Positions 17,814-28,040 are shown, numbered from the stretch's first letter. The stretch: 64,000 nt of DNA from Paenibacillus sp. JQZ6Y-1 (GCF_040719145.1 NZ_JBFDUZ010000001.1:1116001-1180000); one strand, 5' to 3'. Numbers and translations are program-made. Notes: a model not told the origin generated them from the letters alone.

Positions 17814-19052
17814 TTGAAGCATAGAGTGGTAATTACAGGTCTTGGAGTTATGACAGCTCTGGGCAAAGACAAAGATACATTTTGGAATAATCTGATGGCC
17901 GGCAAGTCCGGGATCACTCCAGTGGAGGGATTTGATGTCAGCAACTACCCGACTCGCATTGCTGGTCAGGTACATGATTTCAACGCAGAGGATTATTTGG
18001 AACGCAAGGAAGCACGCAAGCTGGATCGTTTTGTTCAGTTCGCGGTTGCTGCCACAGCGGAAGCGCTGAAGGACAGTAAGCTGAATGTGCGTGAAGATAC
18101 AGATACTGAACGGGTCGGCGTAATTATCGGCTCCGGTATCGGCGGTCTGGGTACATTTGAAGATCAGCACAGCGTACTGCTGGAAAAAGGTCCAAAACGC
18201 GTAAGTCCATTCTTTATCCCGATGATGATTGCTAATATGGCTTCTGGTCAAGTGTCGATCATTCACGGAGCAAAGGGCCCGAACGTTGCACCGGTAACGG
18301 CATGCGCGAGCGGTAGTCATGCGATTGGCGATGCGTTCAAGTATATCCAATCCGGCGAAGCGGATGTAATGATCACAGGCGGTGCCGAAGCGACGATTCG
18401 TCCAACCGGTATGGCGGGATTCTGCTCCATGCGAGCAATGTCCACACGCAATGATGATTACACAACAGCAAGCCGTCCATTCGATAGCGGCCGCGACGGA
18501 TTTGTAATGGCAGAAGGATCGGGTATTCTGATTCTGGAATCGCTGGAGCATGCGCAGAAGCGTGGTGCACACATTTATGCGGAAGTGATCGGTTACGGTC
18601 TGAGCGCAGATGCATTCCATATGACAGAACCGAATCCAGATGGTCCGGCACGCTGCATGAAGATGGCTCTGCGTACAGCTGGCATACAGCCGGAAGACGT
18701 TCAGTACATTAATGCACACGGTACATCGACACCAGTCGGCGACAAATCCGAGACAAAAGCAATCAAGCTGGCGCTGGGCGACCATGCGCACAAGATTGCC
18801 GTTAGCTCGACCAAGTCAATGACGGGTCACCTGCTCGGCGCAGCCGGCGGTGTGGAAGCGGTTATCTGTGCACTGTCTCTGGAAAATCAGATTATCGCAC
18901 CAACGATCAATCTGCATGACCAAGACCCTGAGTGCGATCTGGATTATGTTCCAAATGAGGCGCGTAAAGCCGATTTGAATGTGGTTATGTCCAACTCTTT
19001 TGGATTCGGGGGACACAATGCCTCCATCGTCCTGAAGAAATTTGAAGCGTAA
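17814..19052 (+). CDS. fabF: Beta-ketoacyl-ACP synthase II (FabF)
   Basis: A 412-residue condensing enzyme that elongates acyl-ACP with malonyl-ACP. Cys164 in T-A-C-A-S-G-S-H-A, histidines in N-A-H-G-T-S-T-P-V-G-D and in T-G-H-L-L-G-A-A-G, and the end G-F-G-G-H-N are all present. Start: GAGGTG at 17801-17806 is too close to the in-frame ATG 17808, whereas TTG 17814 gives normal spacing and the usual family start M-K-H-R-V-V-I-T-G. In B. subtilis fabF is not in this operon. Confidence 0.95.
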   Translation: MKHRVVITGLGVMTALGKDKDTFWNNLMAGKSGITPVEGFDVSNYPTRIAGQVHDFNAEDYLERKEARKLDRFVQFAVAATAEALKDSKLNVREDTDTERVGVIIGSGIGGLGTFEDQHSVLLEKGPKRVSPFFIPMMIANMASGQVSIIHGAKGPNVAPVTACASGSHAIGDAFKYIQSGEADVMITGGAEATIRPTGMAGFCSMRAMSTRNDDYTTASRPFDSGRDGFVMAEGSGILILESLEHAQKRGAHIYAEVIGYGLSADAFHMTEPNPDGPARCMKMALRTAGIQPEDVQYINAHGTSTPVGDKSETKAIKLALGDHAHKIAVSSTKSMTGHLLGAAGGVEAVICALSLENQIIAPTINLHDQDPECDLDYVPNEARKADLNVVMSNSFGFGGHNASIVLKKFEA

Positions 19053-19064
19053 GGGGTCAGTTTC

Positions 19065-19757
19065 TTGAACGGAGATGTGAAACAGCTACAGCAACAAATT
19101 CAAATTCAGTTCCATAACCGCCAGCTGCTTAAACAGGCGTTCACACATGCTTCGTATGTGAATGAACATCGCTTCAGTCAGCATCAGGATAATGAACGCT
19201 TGGAGTTTCTGGGCGATGCGGTTCTGGAACTGACGGTGTCGGAGTATCTGTACAATGAGTATCCAGATCGACCGGAAGGGGAGCTGACGAAGCTGCGTGC
19301 GGCAATCGTTTGTGAACCTTCATTGGTCAAATTCGCAGAAGCACTCGATTTTGGACGCTATGTTTTGCTTGGCAAAGGGGAAGAACTAACCGGTGGACGT
19401 CAGCGTCCGGCGCTGCTGGCAGACGTATTTGAATCCTTTATCGGTGCGCTGTATCTGGATCAGGGTCTGGATGCGGTCAAATCTTTTCTGGAAAAGCATG
19501 TATTTTCAAGCATTTCGCCTGGCGGACAACTCCAGATGATGGACTTCAAAACCGAATTGCAGGAGTTCACCCAGCATCATAATATGGGTGTACTGGAGTA
19601 CCGGATCATCGAGGAAAAAGGTCCTGCCCATGAGCGGGAGTTTGTCTCGGAAGTCTATATGGGAGATGAGAGTCTAGGTCAGGGATCAGGTCGTTCCAAA
19701 AAGGAAGCGGAGCAACGTGCAGCCGCAGCAGCCTTGAACCGATTGAAGCTGAAATAA
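19065..19757 (+). CDS. rnc: Ribonuclease III
   Basis: A 230-residue double-strand-specific endonuclease that matures rRNA and cuts regulatory duplexes. The nuclease signature [14 protein letters not shown] is at about 43-56 with the metal-binding Glu and Asp. The C-terminal dsRNA-binding domain (about 158-228) ends [13 protein letters not shown]. The start is TTG 19065 after AAGGGG; GTG 19077 is an alternative. It lies 12 bases after fabF and is closed by a terminator, whereas in B. subtilis rnc and smc are contiguous. Confidence 0.95.
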   Translation: MNGDVKQLQQQIQIQFHNRQLLKQAFTHASYVNEHRFSQHQDNERLEFLGDAVLELTVSEYLYNEYPDRPEGELTKLRAAIVCEPSLVKFAEALDFGRYVLLGKGEELTGGRQRPALLADVFESFIGALYLDQGLDAVKSFLEKHVFSSISPGGQLQMMDFKTELQEFTQHHNMGVLEYRIIEEKGPAHEREFVSEVYMGDESLGQGSGRSKKEAEQRAAAAALNRLKLK

Positions 19758-19791
19758 CATCTCTTTCTTTTCTGACGATTACAGGACAAAC

Positions 19792-19861
19792 AAAGAGCAA
19801 AGAGCAGTCACCGCCACCTTGCAACAAAGGCAAGAGGCACGACCGCTTTTTGCTCTTTTTC
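19792..19861 (+). terminator. Imperfect long-stem terminator between rnc and smc
   Basis: AAAGAGCAAAGAGCAGTC (from 19792) pairs with GACCGCTTTTTGCTCTTT (to 19858) with two mismatches around a small inner hairpin (CTTGC/GCAAG), then T's. smc is therefore likely to have its own promoter. Confidence 0.65.
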
Positions 19862-19917
19862 CATTGATGGCAAAGCAGGTAATTATGCTACAATAGCAAT
19901 AGAGGTGAACACGAACT

Positions 19918-22900
19918 ATGTTCCTGAAACGAATTGAATTAGCCGGCTTCAAATCATTTGCCGATAAAACGGAATTGGAGTTTGTCCAAGGCATTACCGC
20001 CGTTGTCGGTCCGAACGGCAGCGGGAAGAGTAATATCTCCGATGGCATCCGCTGGGTGTTGGGAGAGCAGTCTGCCAAGTCGCTACGCGGCGGCAAGATG
20101 GAGGACATTATTTTTGCGGGAAGTGATTCGCGCAAACCGGTCAGTTATTCCGAGGTATCGCTAACACTGGATAATGAGGATGAAGCATTACCGCTCGATT
20201 TTAATGAAGTCACGATTACTCGCCGCGTCCATCGTAGCGGTGATAGTGAGTATATGATCAACAAGCAAGCATGTCGGCTCAAGGATATTACCGAGCTGTT
20301 TATGGATACCGGGATCGGGAAGGAAGCGTACTCGATTATCGGGCAAGGTCGGATTGAGGAGATTCTTAGTACGCGTTCGGAAGACCGACGCGGTATCTTT
20401 GAGGAAGCATCTGGTATCGTAAAATACAAATCCCGTAAAAAGGATGCCGTGCGCAAGCTGGATGATACCGAACAGAATCTGCTGCGGATCTTTGACCTTG
20501 TGCATGAGCTGGAAGACCAGATCGGTCCGCTAAAGGAGCAGTCCGAAAAGGCGATCCATTTTAAACAACTAAAAGAACAATTGAAGCATAAGGAAATCTC
20601 ACTGTATGTACATGACATTGAGCGTATTCATAGCGCATGGACAACCGCAGGCGAGAAGCTGAAGGAGCTGGAAGGCGTTCAGCAAAAGCTGGCAGATGTT
20701 GTAGCTGGACATGACGCTAAGCTGGAAGATGAGCGTACTGCCCTGCGTGAAGCTGAGCAAATGGTGGAACGGATGCAGGAGCTGCTGCTGCAATACAGCG
20801 AACAAGCGGAAAAAGCAGAAGGTCAGGTGGAGCTGCTCAAGGAGCGCCGTCAGAATCTGGAGCAAAACCGTAAACAGCTCGGCGTTGCCTTGGAGCGCAG
20901 TGAAGAGCGCACCAGTCAGCGTACTGGCGAGACTCAGCAATTGCAGGACAAGCTGGCGGAGTTAAACCGTCAATTGACCGAATTGAAGCAGACGCTTGCG
21001 ACCGAAGAAGCCCAGCTAAACGACATCAACGGCGGCATCAGCCAAAATCGCGAGGAAAGCCTCAAGGGCGATCTGCTGCAATTGATGAACGATATGGCAA
21101 ATATGCGTAACGAGATTCGATATGCGGATCAGGAAACAGAAGCGACGCAGCGCCGAATGGTGCGCGCTGAGACGGAATCCGGCAAATGGCGTGACGAGAA
21201 GAAGCGTCTGGAAAATAGCAAAGCCGCGTTCACCGTCCAGCTGGAGAAGTTTGCCAAGGAAATCGCTACCGTACGTACCGACTATATCAAGCAAAGTGAG
21301 CAGCTCAATGCGCTGCAAAAATCCGCCGAAGAGATGCAGACATCGATTCGCAAATGGGAGCAGCGTCGCGAAGCGCTCATTTCCCGCCGTGATACGATGC
21401 AGGAGATGCAGGAGGACTTTGAAGGCTTTATGCTTGGTGTTAAGGAAGTGCTCAAGGCTTCCCGCAACAATCAACTGCCGGGTGTACATGGTGCAGTAGC
21501 GGAATTGATTCGTGTACCAGAGCATCTGGAGCAAGCGATGGAGACGGCGCTTGGTGCATCGGTTCAGCATGTTGTTATGGAAAATGAAGAGGTATCACGC
21601 CGGGCGATTGCTTTTCTGAAGCAACGTCAACTTGGTCGTGCGACCTTCTTACCGCTGGATGTTATTCGTCCACGTCGAATTCAGGATAGCGACAAGAGAT
21701 TAGCAGAAGGTGCCGAAGGCTTTGTCGGTATTGGTGCGGAACTGGTGCAATACGATGAGCGTTATGCGTCCATCGTGGGCAGTCTGATTGGCAGTGTCGT
21801 CATTGCTGAGACGCTGGAACAAGCAAACAAAATTGCTGCCAGACTGCATTATCGCTATCGTGTCGTCACATTAGAAGGCGATGTGGTCAATGCCGGTGGT
21901 TCGATGACCGGTGGTAGCCAGCATAAGAAAAACAACAACCTGCTTGGACGCAAACGCCAGCTGGATCAGCTGGGTGAGCAAATTATCGAAAGCGAAGATC
22001 AAGTCAAACGATTGAGCGCTGAGATTATTACCGTACGTGAGCGTCTGCAAAGCACCGAGAATCGATTGGATCAACTGCGTGCGGCAGGTGACCGCAAACG
22101 TACCGAGGAACAGCAGACTGCCGGTGAGCTGAAGCAGCTGGATCACGAATTCCGCCATGTCAACGAACAGTACGAGTTATATGGTCAGGAGAAAACCGCC
22201 TATACGAGTGAACTGGAAGGCATCGCTAAGAAACGTAAAGAAGCTGAGCAAAAGCTGGCTGAATTGCAAAAGCAGGAGGAGCATATCCAATCTGCGATCC
22301 AATCCGCTGAGCAGCAGCGCAAATCGAATGAATCGGTCAAAGAGCAATTACAGGAAAAAGTGACTGATCTCAAAATTCGTGAGGGTAAGATCAGCCAAGA
22401 AATCTTTTCGCTGGAAGAGCAAATGTCCCGTACGCACGAAGAATCCCAAGACTATGGTCGCGAGCTGGAAAGCAATCGCGAGCAGCTGGCTGCACTTGTC
22501 CGCGATCTGGATAAAAACAGCAATGACCAGAAACGCCAGCAAGAGCAGCTGGATCGTCTACGTCGTCAACGTAGCGAAACTAGTGAGCAGCTGGAGCAGA
22601 AGCGTGCTCAGCGTCTTGCCTTACAGCAGAAGCTAGAGCAGGAAGAAGACAAAACGCGTCAGCAACGCAATGAATTGAAGACAGTTGAGGATGAACTACG
22701 CAAAACAGAAATCCAAGTGAACCGTCTTGATGTAGAACTGGAAAATATTCTGGCTAAGCTGCAAAACGATTATGAGATGACCTATGAAATGGCGAAGCAA
22801 CGCTATGATCTGCCAGCGGATGTAGAGCAGACTGGTCGTGAGGTACGCGAGCTGAAGCTGCAAATTGCTGATCTGGGCGAGGTCAATCTCGGTGCGATCG

Positions 22901-23490
22901 AGGAATACCAGCGTGTAAACGAACGCTATGAATTCCTAAGCGAGCAGCAAAATGATCTGATTGAAGCCAAAACGGCTTTGTATCAAGTTATCAAGGAAAT
23001 GGACGACGAGATGTCCAAGCGCTTTAAGCATACCTTTGAAGCGATTCGTGGACAGTTTGGCATCGTCTTTTCCAAGCTGTTTGGCGGTGGTCGTGCCGAT
23101 CTGATTTTGGCAGATCCAGAGCGTATGCTGGAAACGGGGATTGACATTGTCGCCCAGCCTCCGGGTAAAAAGCTGCAAAATTTACAGCTGTTGTCTGGCG
23201 GTGAGCGTGCATTGACAGCAATGGCATTATTGTTTGCCATTTTGCAGGTGAAGCCGGTTCCGTTCTGCGTACTCGATGAAGTCGAAGCAGCATTGGACGA
23301 AGCGAATGTAACTCGGTTTGCGCAGTATTTGCGCGAATTCTCTGGTCAGACGCAATTTATCGTCGTGACTCACCGTAAAGGCACAATGGAAGAAGCCGAT
23401 GTGTTATATGGAGTGACGATGGAAGAAGGCGGCGTGTCGAAGCTAGTTTCGGTTCGTCTCGAAGAAGTGGATGGCGTAGAAATCGCTTAA
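19918..23490 (+). CDS. smc: Chromosome partition protein Smc
   Basis: A 1190-residue SMC ATPase, normal length. N-terminal Walker A G-P-N-G-S-G-K-S-N (32-40); two long coiled coils (about 170-500 and 680-1020) flank a hinge domain (about 515-665, with G-V-H-G-A-V-A-E-L and the glycine-rich N-A-G-G-S-M-T-G-G). The C-terminal head has the signature L-L-S-G-G-E-R-A-L and Walker B C-V-L-D-E-V-E-A-A-L-D. With ScpAB it loads at parS-ParB sites and aligns the chromosome arms. ATG 19918 follows AGAGGTG. Confidence 0.97.
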   Translation: MFLKRIELAGFKSFADKTELEFVQGITAVVGPNGSGKSNISDGIRWVLGEQSAKSLRGGKMEDIIFAGSDSRKPVSYSEVSLTLDNEDEALPLDFNEVTITRRVHRSGDSEYMINKQACRLKDITELFMDTGIGKEAYSIIGQGRIEEILSTRSEDRRGIFEEASGIVKYKSRKKDAVRKLDDTEQNLLRIFDLVHELEDQIGPLKEQSEKAIHFKQLKEQLKHKEISLYVHDIERIHSAWTTAGEKLKELEGVQQKLADVVAGHDAKLEDERTALREAEQMVERMQELLLQYSEQAEKAEGQVELLKERRQNLEQNRKQLGVALERSEERTSQRTGETQQLQDKLAELNRQLTELKQTLATEEAQLNDINGGISQNREESLKGDLLQLMNDMANMRNEIRYADQETEATQRRMVRAETESGKWRDEKKRLENSKAAFTVQLEKFAKEIATVRTDYIKQSEQLNALQKSAEEMQTSIRKWEQRREALISRRDTMQEMQEDFEGFMLGVKEVLKASRNNQLPGVHGAVAELIRVPEHLEQAMETALGASVQHVVMENEEVSRRAIAFLKQRQLGRATFLPLDVIRPRRIQDSDKRLAEGAEGFVGIGAELVQYDERYASIVGSLIGSVVIAETLEQANKIAARLHYRYRVVTLEGDVVNAGGSMTGGSQHKKNNNLLGRKRQLDQLGEQIIESEDQVKRLSAEIITVRERLQSTENRLDQLRAAGDRKRTEEQQTAGELKQLDHEFRHVNEQYELYGQEKTAYTSELEGIAKKRKEAEQKLAELQKQEEHIQSAIQSAEQQRKSNESVKEQLQEKVTDLKIREGKISQEIFSLEEQMSRTHEESQDYGRELESNREQLAALVRDLDKNSNDQKRQQEQLDRLRRQRSETSEQLEQKRAQRLALQQKLEQEEDKTRQQRNELKTVEDELRKTEIQVNRLDVELENILAKLQNDYEMTYEMAKQRYDLPADVEQTGREVRELKLQIADLGEVNLGAIEEYQRVNERYEFLSEQQNDLIEAKTALYQVIKEMDDEMSKRFKHTFEAIRGQFGIVFSKLFGGGRADLILADPERMLETGIDIVAQPPGKKLQNLQLLSGGERALTAMALLFAILQVKPVPFCVLDEVEAALDEANVTRFAQYLREFSGQTQFIVVTHRKGTMEEADVLYGVTMEEGGVSKLVSVRLEEVDGVEIA

Positions 23491-23674
23491 TATCTGCATG
23501 ACTGCATAGGGGGCAGTATTATACCTTGAATGGTATGGTGAGCTGCCCTATACGTTTGATCTATTGGCTATTCTTGAATATGCTGCTTCTTTTCTATTTC
23601 CATCATCTCATACCATAACGTATTGGATTATAGATACACCTGTACTCACTAACTTATGTCGACGGAGGAATCCC

Positions 23675-24679
23675 ATGAGCTTTTTTAAAAAATTGCGAGA
23701 GAGTATTTCGCAACGTACTGAAGCGGTAACTCAGCAATTCCGTGACGGTTTGGAAAAAACACGTAAAGGTCTGGTGGACGCAGTAACCGATCTGGTTGTG
23801 CGCCGCAAAAAGATCGATGAAGAGTTTTACGAGGAATTAGAAGAAATTCTGATCAGCGCTGACGTAGGTGTCAATACTGTGATGGAGCTGATCGACGATC
23901 TGCGGGTCGAAGTGAAAAAACGTCGTCTGGAAAACGCCGCTGATCTGCAACCGGTTCTGTCTGAAAAGCTGACTGAGCTGCTGCGCGGAGACGAAAATCC
24001 AGGTCTGAATATGAATCCTAACGGGATCACCGTTATTCTGTTTGTCGGTGTCAATGGTGTTGGTAAAACAACCACAATCGGCAAAATGGCATACCGCTTC
24101 AAGCAGGAAGGCAAAAAAGTTCTGCTTGCAGCAGGCGATACCTTCCGTGCGGGTGCAATTGAGCAGCTGGAAGTATGGGGACAACGTGCGGGTGTTGATG
24201 TAATTAAGCAACAATCCGGCTCCGATCCAGCAGCGGTCATGTATGATGCCGTACGTGCCGCCAAGCAGCGCAATGTGGACGTATTGCTGTGCGATACAGC
24301 CGGTCGTCTGCAAAATAAAACGAATCTGATGGATGAGCTGAACAAAATCTTCCGTGTCATCCAGCGCGAAATTCCAGATGCTCCGCATGAAGTACTGATG
24401 GTACTGGATGCAACAACTGGTCAAAATGCGCTTAGCCAAGCGAAGCTGTTTGGCGAAAAGAGCGGTGTTACGGGTCTTGTGCTGACCAAGCTGGACGGCA
24501 CAGCCAAAGGCGGTATCGTAGTAGCCATCCGTCAGGAACTGAATCTGCCAGTGAAATTTGTCGGTCTGGGCGAGAAAGTCGGCGATCTGCAACCATTTGA
24601 CAGTGAGCAATTCGTACACGCTTTGTTTACCGGTCTGATTCAGGCGGAACTCGAAGCCGAAGAAGGCAAAAGCGAATAA
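23675..24679 (+). CDS. ftsY: SRP receptor FtsY
   Basis: A 334-residue GTPase that docks ribosome-SRP complexes at the membrane. It has a short N-terminal amphipathic stretch (M-S-F-F-K-K-L-R) and an N domain. The G domain has G-V-N-G-V-G-K-T-T-T (G1), the D-T-A-G-R box and T-K-L-D-G (G4). There is little acidic A domain, as usual in Bacilli. ATG 23675 follows GACGGAGG; earlier in-frame codons lack a site. It lies 184 bases after smc. Confidence 0.96.
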   Translation: MSFFKKLRESISQRTEAVTQQFRDGLEKTRKGLVDAVTDLVVRRKKIDEEFYEELEEILISADVGVNTVMELIDDLRVEVKKRRLENAADLQPVLSEKLTELLRGDENPGLNMNPNGITVILFVGVNGVGKTTTIGKMAYRFKQEGKKVLLAAGDTFRAGAIEQLEVWGQRAGVDVIKQQSGSDPAAVMYDAVRAAKQRNVDVLLCDTAGRLQNKTNLMDELNKIFRVIQREIPDAPHEVLMVLDATTGQNALSQAKLFGEKSGVTGLVLTKLDGTAKGGIVVAIRQELNLPVKFVGLGEKVGDLQPFDSEQFVHALFTGLIQAELEAEEGKSE

Positions 24680-24686
24680 ACCATTT

Positions 24687-24762
24687 AGCCTGCTACTCCA
24701 CCGATGCAGCGATCACCGAATACAGGTGATTGCGAATCGGCTACGAATAGCAGGCTTTTATA
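24687..24762 (+). terminator. Large terminator after ftsY
   Basis: AGCCTGCTA at 24687-24695 pairs with TAGCAGGCT at 24748-24756. Inside, CCGAT/ATCGG and GCGATCACC/GGTGATTGC extend the structure. TTTTATATTTT follows. Confidence 0.8.
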
Positions 24763-25007
24763 TTTTCTAGTATCGTTATTAGGTTAGACTTTATGCATCG
24801 CTGATGCTGCGCTGTATATGGGAAGATACATACAGATATATGAAAATGTACACATCCTGTACATGTCCAAGCTGGAAATTCTATGGACTTCCGGGTTACA
24901 ATGAAGGTAACAGATAACAACAGCAGATATATTGTATGAAAATATCCATTACAGAGAACTGCTGTCCTTCGGCAGACCCGGATCGGAAATAAGAGAGGAA
25001 GTGTACG

Positions 25008-25658
25008 ATGGCTGATACACATATCTATACTCGGCGCGAAGAGGTTGCCAATGCGATTACGCATGGGATTGGCGCAGCATTAAGTGTGGCTGCACTTGTA
25101 CTATTGATCGTCTTCGCTAGTTTGAAAGGCACTCCATGGCATATTGTGAGCTTTACGATCTACGGCATTACGATGCTATTGCTATATTTATGCTCCACAC
25201 TCGTGCATAGCTTTAACGAAGGCAAAGTGAAAGACCTGTTCGAGATCTTTGACCATTCGGCGATTTATTTGTTTATTGCGGGAACGTATACACCGTTTAT
25301 GCTGCTAGCGGTCAAAGGCGTACTGGGATGGTCGATTTTTGGTACCGTATGGGGCATGGCGGTCTTAGGCTGTGCGTTCAAAGCCTTTTTCGCTAAACGG
25401 TTTCTGTTTATGTCTACTATCTTTTATGTATTGATGGGCTGGCTGATCGTATTGGCATGGGCACCACTGACAGCGGCAATGGCAACGGGAGGTATCGTTT
25501 TGCTCGTCGCTGGCGGCATCATGTACACACTGGGAACTGTATTTTATGTGTGGAGAGGATTTCCATTCCATCATGCCGTCTGGCATATATTCGTGCTAGC
25601 AGGCAGCGTGCTGCATTTCTTCGCAGTATTATTTTATCTGCTACCGTGGCAGTCATAA
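25008..25658 (+). CDS. PAQR-type membrane protein (TrhA/hemolysin III family)
   Basis: A 216-residue protein with seven predicted membrane segments. It has the PAQR/hemolysin III residues E-E-V-A-N-A-I-T-H-G-I-G (about 9-20), S-T-L-V-H-S, F-D-H-S-A-I-Y and the C-terminal H-A-V-W-H. These form a metal site thought to support hydrolase activity. In E. coli TrhA takes part in membrane energetics. Role here is not further defined. ATG 25008 follows AGAGGAAG. It is monocistronic between two terminators; the 328 bases upstream hold the ftsY terminator and no other gene. Confidence 0.85.
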   Translation: MADTHIYTRREEVANAITHGIGAALSVAALVLLIVFASLKGTPWHIVSFTIYGITMLLLYLCSTLVHSFNEGKVKDLFEIFDHSAIYLFIAGTYTPFMLLAVKGVLGWSIFGTVWGMAVLGCAFKAFFAKRFLFMSTIFYVLMGWLIVLAWAPLTAAMATGGIVLLVAGGIMYTLGTVFYVWRGFPFHHAVWHIFVLAGSVLHFFAVLFYLLPWQS

Positions 25659-25686
25659 GGTAATACCTGATCAACAAGTTCATTCC

Positions 25687-25736
25687 TACATCCTTTATCC
25701 ACCTTGTATTGTAAGGTGGATGGAGGATGTATTTTT
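25687..25736 (+). terminator. Terminator after the PAQR gene
   Basis: TACATCC and ATCCACCTT pair with AAGGTGGAT and GGATGTA (stem 25687-25731, loop GTATTGT, small internal mismatch), then TTTTTC. Region 25737-26020 shows no credible gene. Confidence 0.85.
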
Positions 25737-26024
25737 CTTTTTCTGAAATGGTACGTTATGGATACTCTTTATGGGATACAGCAAGAGAATATAACAATGA
25801 TATAGATGCCAACGACCGAAGAGGGAAAGTGTATTATCTCAGAAACGTTCGTAGACGTATACACTACATTATGCAATTCGGCTGCTTTCAAGTGAACGCT
25901 TTGCATACACTGGATCAAGTCTTCATATGGAAGCAAAATGGCTGTGAAATAGACCGATGATTGCATGTTATCAGCACATGAAAACGGGCTCCTTGGCTAG
26001 TGTAAATATGTTAAGGGAAAATGC

Positions 26025-26053
26025 TTGACATCATCCTGTATTTTAGCTATGAT
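26025..26053 (+). promoter_or_regulatory. SigA-type promoter of ylxM-ffh
   Basis: TTGACA at 26025-26030, 17 bases, then TATGAT at 26048-26053. It lies 57 bases before the ylxM start and is the only strong promoter in the 450-base gap 25659-26109. Confidence 0.82.
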
Positions 26054-26109
26054 ATAAAACGTTGAACATCGCTGTAAAGTGTTTTTCCTTGACGGAGGGA
26101 GTGTCCCGC

Positions 26110-26475
26110 ATGAGTCAGGAGAATCGGCTCGAAAAAACGAACCGAATCAATTTATTATTCGACTTTTATGAACTGCTGCTGACCGAAAAACAGCAAATGT
26201 TCCTTAAATATTATTTTCACGATGACTATTCCCTCGGCGAGATCGCTGCGGAGTTTGACATTAGCCGTCAGGCGGTTTACGAGCATATCAAGCGTGCCGA
26301 ACAGGTGCTAGAGATGTACGAGAACAAGCTAGGGTTGATGGACAAGCATTACCGCCGCTCGCGACATTTGGAACAGCTTAGAGGTATACTGGAGCAGGAC
26401 GGTTTGAACGAGGTACAACGAACCGAAGCGCTACAGCAATTATCGGAGCTTGAACAAGTGGATGATATGTCCTGA
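26110..26475 (+). CDS. ylxM: YlxM family helix-turn-helix protein
   Basis: A 121-residue protein that begins R-I-N-L-L-F-D-F-Y-E-L-L-L-T-E-K-Q and carries a sigma-70 region 4-like helix-turn-helix (Y-S-L-G-E-I-A-A-E-F-D-I-S-R-Q-A-V-Y-E-H, about 40-60). It is encoded before ffh in most Firmicutes, and the streptococcal homologue modulates SRP function. ATG 26110 follows GGAGGGAGTG. Confidence 0.9.
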   Translation: MSQENRLEKTNRINLLFDFYELLLTEKQQMFLKYYFHDDYSLGEIAAEFDISRQAVYEHIKRAEQVLEMYENKLGLMDKHYRRSRHLEQLRGILEQDGLNEVQRTEALQQLSELEQVDDMS

Positions 26476-26639
26476 ATACAAACCTGTGCGCCGTAATCTG
26501 GATTAGAACTGTAACGCCGGATACGGTATACTATATAGATACTGAGACTTGGATACAATGTCCAGTACACGAAGCTGCATACAATGGAAAACATGCCTAC
26601 GGCATGATGGGATAGAACAGGAAGCGAGGTGAAGACAAT

Positions 26640-28040
26640 ATGGCATTTGAAGGATTGACGACACGACTGCAAAACGTGTTCAGCAAGCTGCGCGGCAAAG
26701 GTAAGGTATCCGAAGAGGATGTAGGCGAAGCGCTGCGCGAGGTACGATTGGCATTGCTCGAAGCGGACGTTAACTTCAAAGTGGTAAAAGAATTTATTGC
26801 CAAAGTGAAGGAGAAGGCTGTCGGTCAGGAAGTGATGGAAAGTTTCACTCCCGGCATGGTCATCATCGACATCGTAAACAAAGAGCTGACTGAGCTGATG
26901 GGCGGAACGCAGGCGAAGCTTGCGAAGGCAACCAAGCCACCAACCGTTATTATGATGGTCGGTTTGCAAGGTGCTGGTAAAACGACCACCTCCGGTAAGC
27001 TGGCACGGATGCTGCAAAAGCAGAACCATCGTCCTTTGCTCGTTGCAGGCGATATTTATCGTCCAGCTGCGATTAAGCAATTGCAGGTTCTCGGTGAACA
27101 GATCAAGGTGCCGGTCTTCACACTGGGCGACCAGACAAGCCCGGTAGAGATTGCTCGTCAGGCATTACAGGAAGCCAAAACTAACAATAACGATTATGTT
27201 ATCATTGATACCGCAGGTCGTTTGCATATTGATGAAGAGCTGATGGACGAACTTCGTCAGATCCACGAATTGACTAATCCAGATGAAGTACTGCTCGTCG
27301 TTGATGCGATGACCGGTCAGGATGCAGTCAATGTAGCGGATAACTTCAATAAGCAATTGCAACTGACAGGCGTGGTGCTGACCAAGCTGGATGGCGATAC
27401 TCGTGGTGGTGCGGCATTGTCGGTCAAAGCTGTTACAGGCTGTCCGATCAAGTTTGCTACACTCGGCGAGAAGCTGGATGCGCTGGAAGTGTTCCACCCG
27501 GAACGGATGGCTTCCCGTATTCTCGGCATGGGCGATATGCTCTCCCTGATCGAAAAAGCACAGCTCAATATCGACGAATCAAAGGCGAAGGAAATGGAGC
27601 GCAAAATGCGCAACGCCGAATTCACTTTTGAAGACTTCCTTGAGCAAATGGATCAAGTCAAAAAGCTCGGTCCGCTGGATCAGATCATGGATATGCTGCC
27701 TGGCATGGGCAAAATGAAACAGACGCAAAATCTTCAGGTGGATGACAAGCAAGTGGGTCGCATCGAAGCGATTGTACATTCGATGACAACACAAGAAAAG
27801 CAGCATCCAGAAGTGATCAACAACAGCCGTCGCAAGCGCATTGCGGCAGGTAGCGGAACTTCCGTGGCTGAGGTCAATCGTCTGATCAAGCAATTCGATG
27901 AAATGCGCCGCATGATGAAACAGTTTTCGGATATGATGGACCCGAAAGCGATGAAGGGCGGCGGCAAGAACAAAATGATGAAACAAATGCAAAAGCTGAG
28001 CAAAGGCGGCGGCGGGGGCTTCAAGTTCCCATTCCGTTAA
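26640..28040 (+). CDS. ffh: Signal recognition particle protein Ffh
   Basis: A 466-residue SRP54 GTPase. N domain about 1-90; the G domain has G-L-Q-G-A-G-K-T-T-T (about 107-116), D-T-A-G-R-L and T-K-L-D-G. The methionine-rich M domain (about 300-440) binds signal peptides and SRP RNA, and the tail ends G-G-G-G-G-F-K-F. The partner ftsY is 2 kb upstream and ylxM directly precedes it. AGCGAGGTG lies before ATG 26640. Confidence 0.97.
   Translation: MAFEGLTTRLQNVFSKLRGKGKVSEEDVGEALREVRLALLEADVNFKVVKEFIAKVKEKAVGQEVMESFTPGMVIIDIVNKELTELMGGTQAKLAKATKPPTVIMMVGLQGAGKTTTSGKLARMLQKQNHRPLLVAGDIYRPAAIKQLQVLGEQIKVPVFTLGDQTSPVEIARQALQEAKTNNNDYVIIDTAGRLHIDEELMDELRQIHELTNPDEVLLVVDAMTGQDAVNVADNFNKQLQLTGVVLTKLDGDTRGGAALSVKAVTGCPIKFATLGEKLDALEVFHPERMASRILGMGDMLSLIEKAQLNIDESKAKEMERKMRNAEFTFEDFLEQMDQVKKLGPLDQIMDMLPGMGKMKQTQNLQVDDKQVGRIEAIVHSMTTQEKQHPEVINNSRRKRIAAGSGTSVAEVNRLIKQFDEMRRMMKQFSDMMDPKAMKGGGKNKMMKQMQKLSKGGGGGFKFPFR

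Noticed and set aside
17751-18791. Minus-strand open frame of about 346 codons opposite fabF
   Set aside because: Same reasons: Cys/His-rich shadow of fabF without start signals.
25727-25960. Short plus-strand frame after the PAQR gene
   Set aside because: Its start lies inside the terminator at 25687-25736 and the ribosome-site-like GGAGG is part of that stem; codon use is unlike the neighbours.
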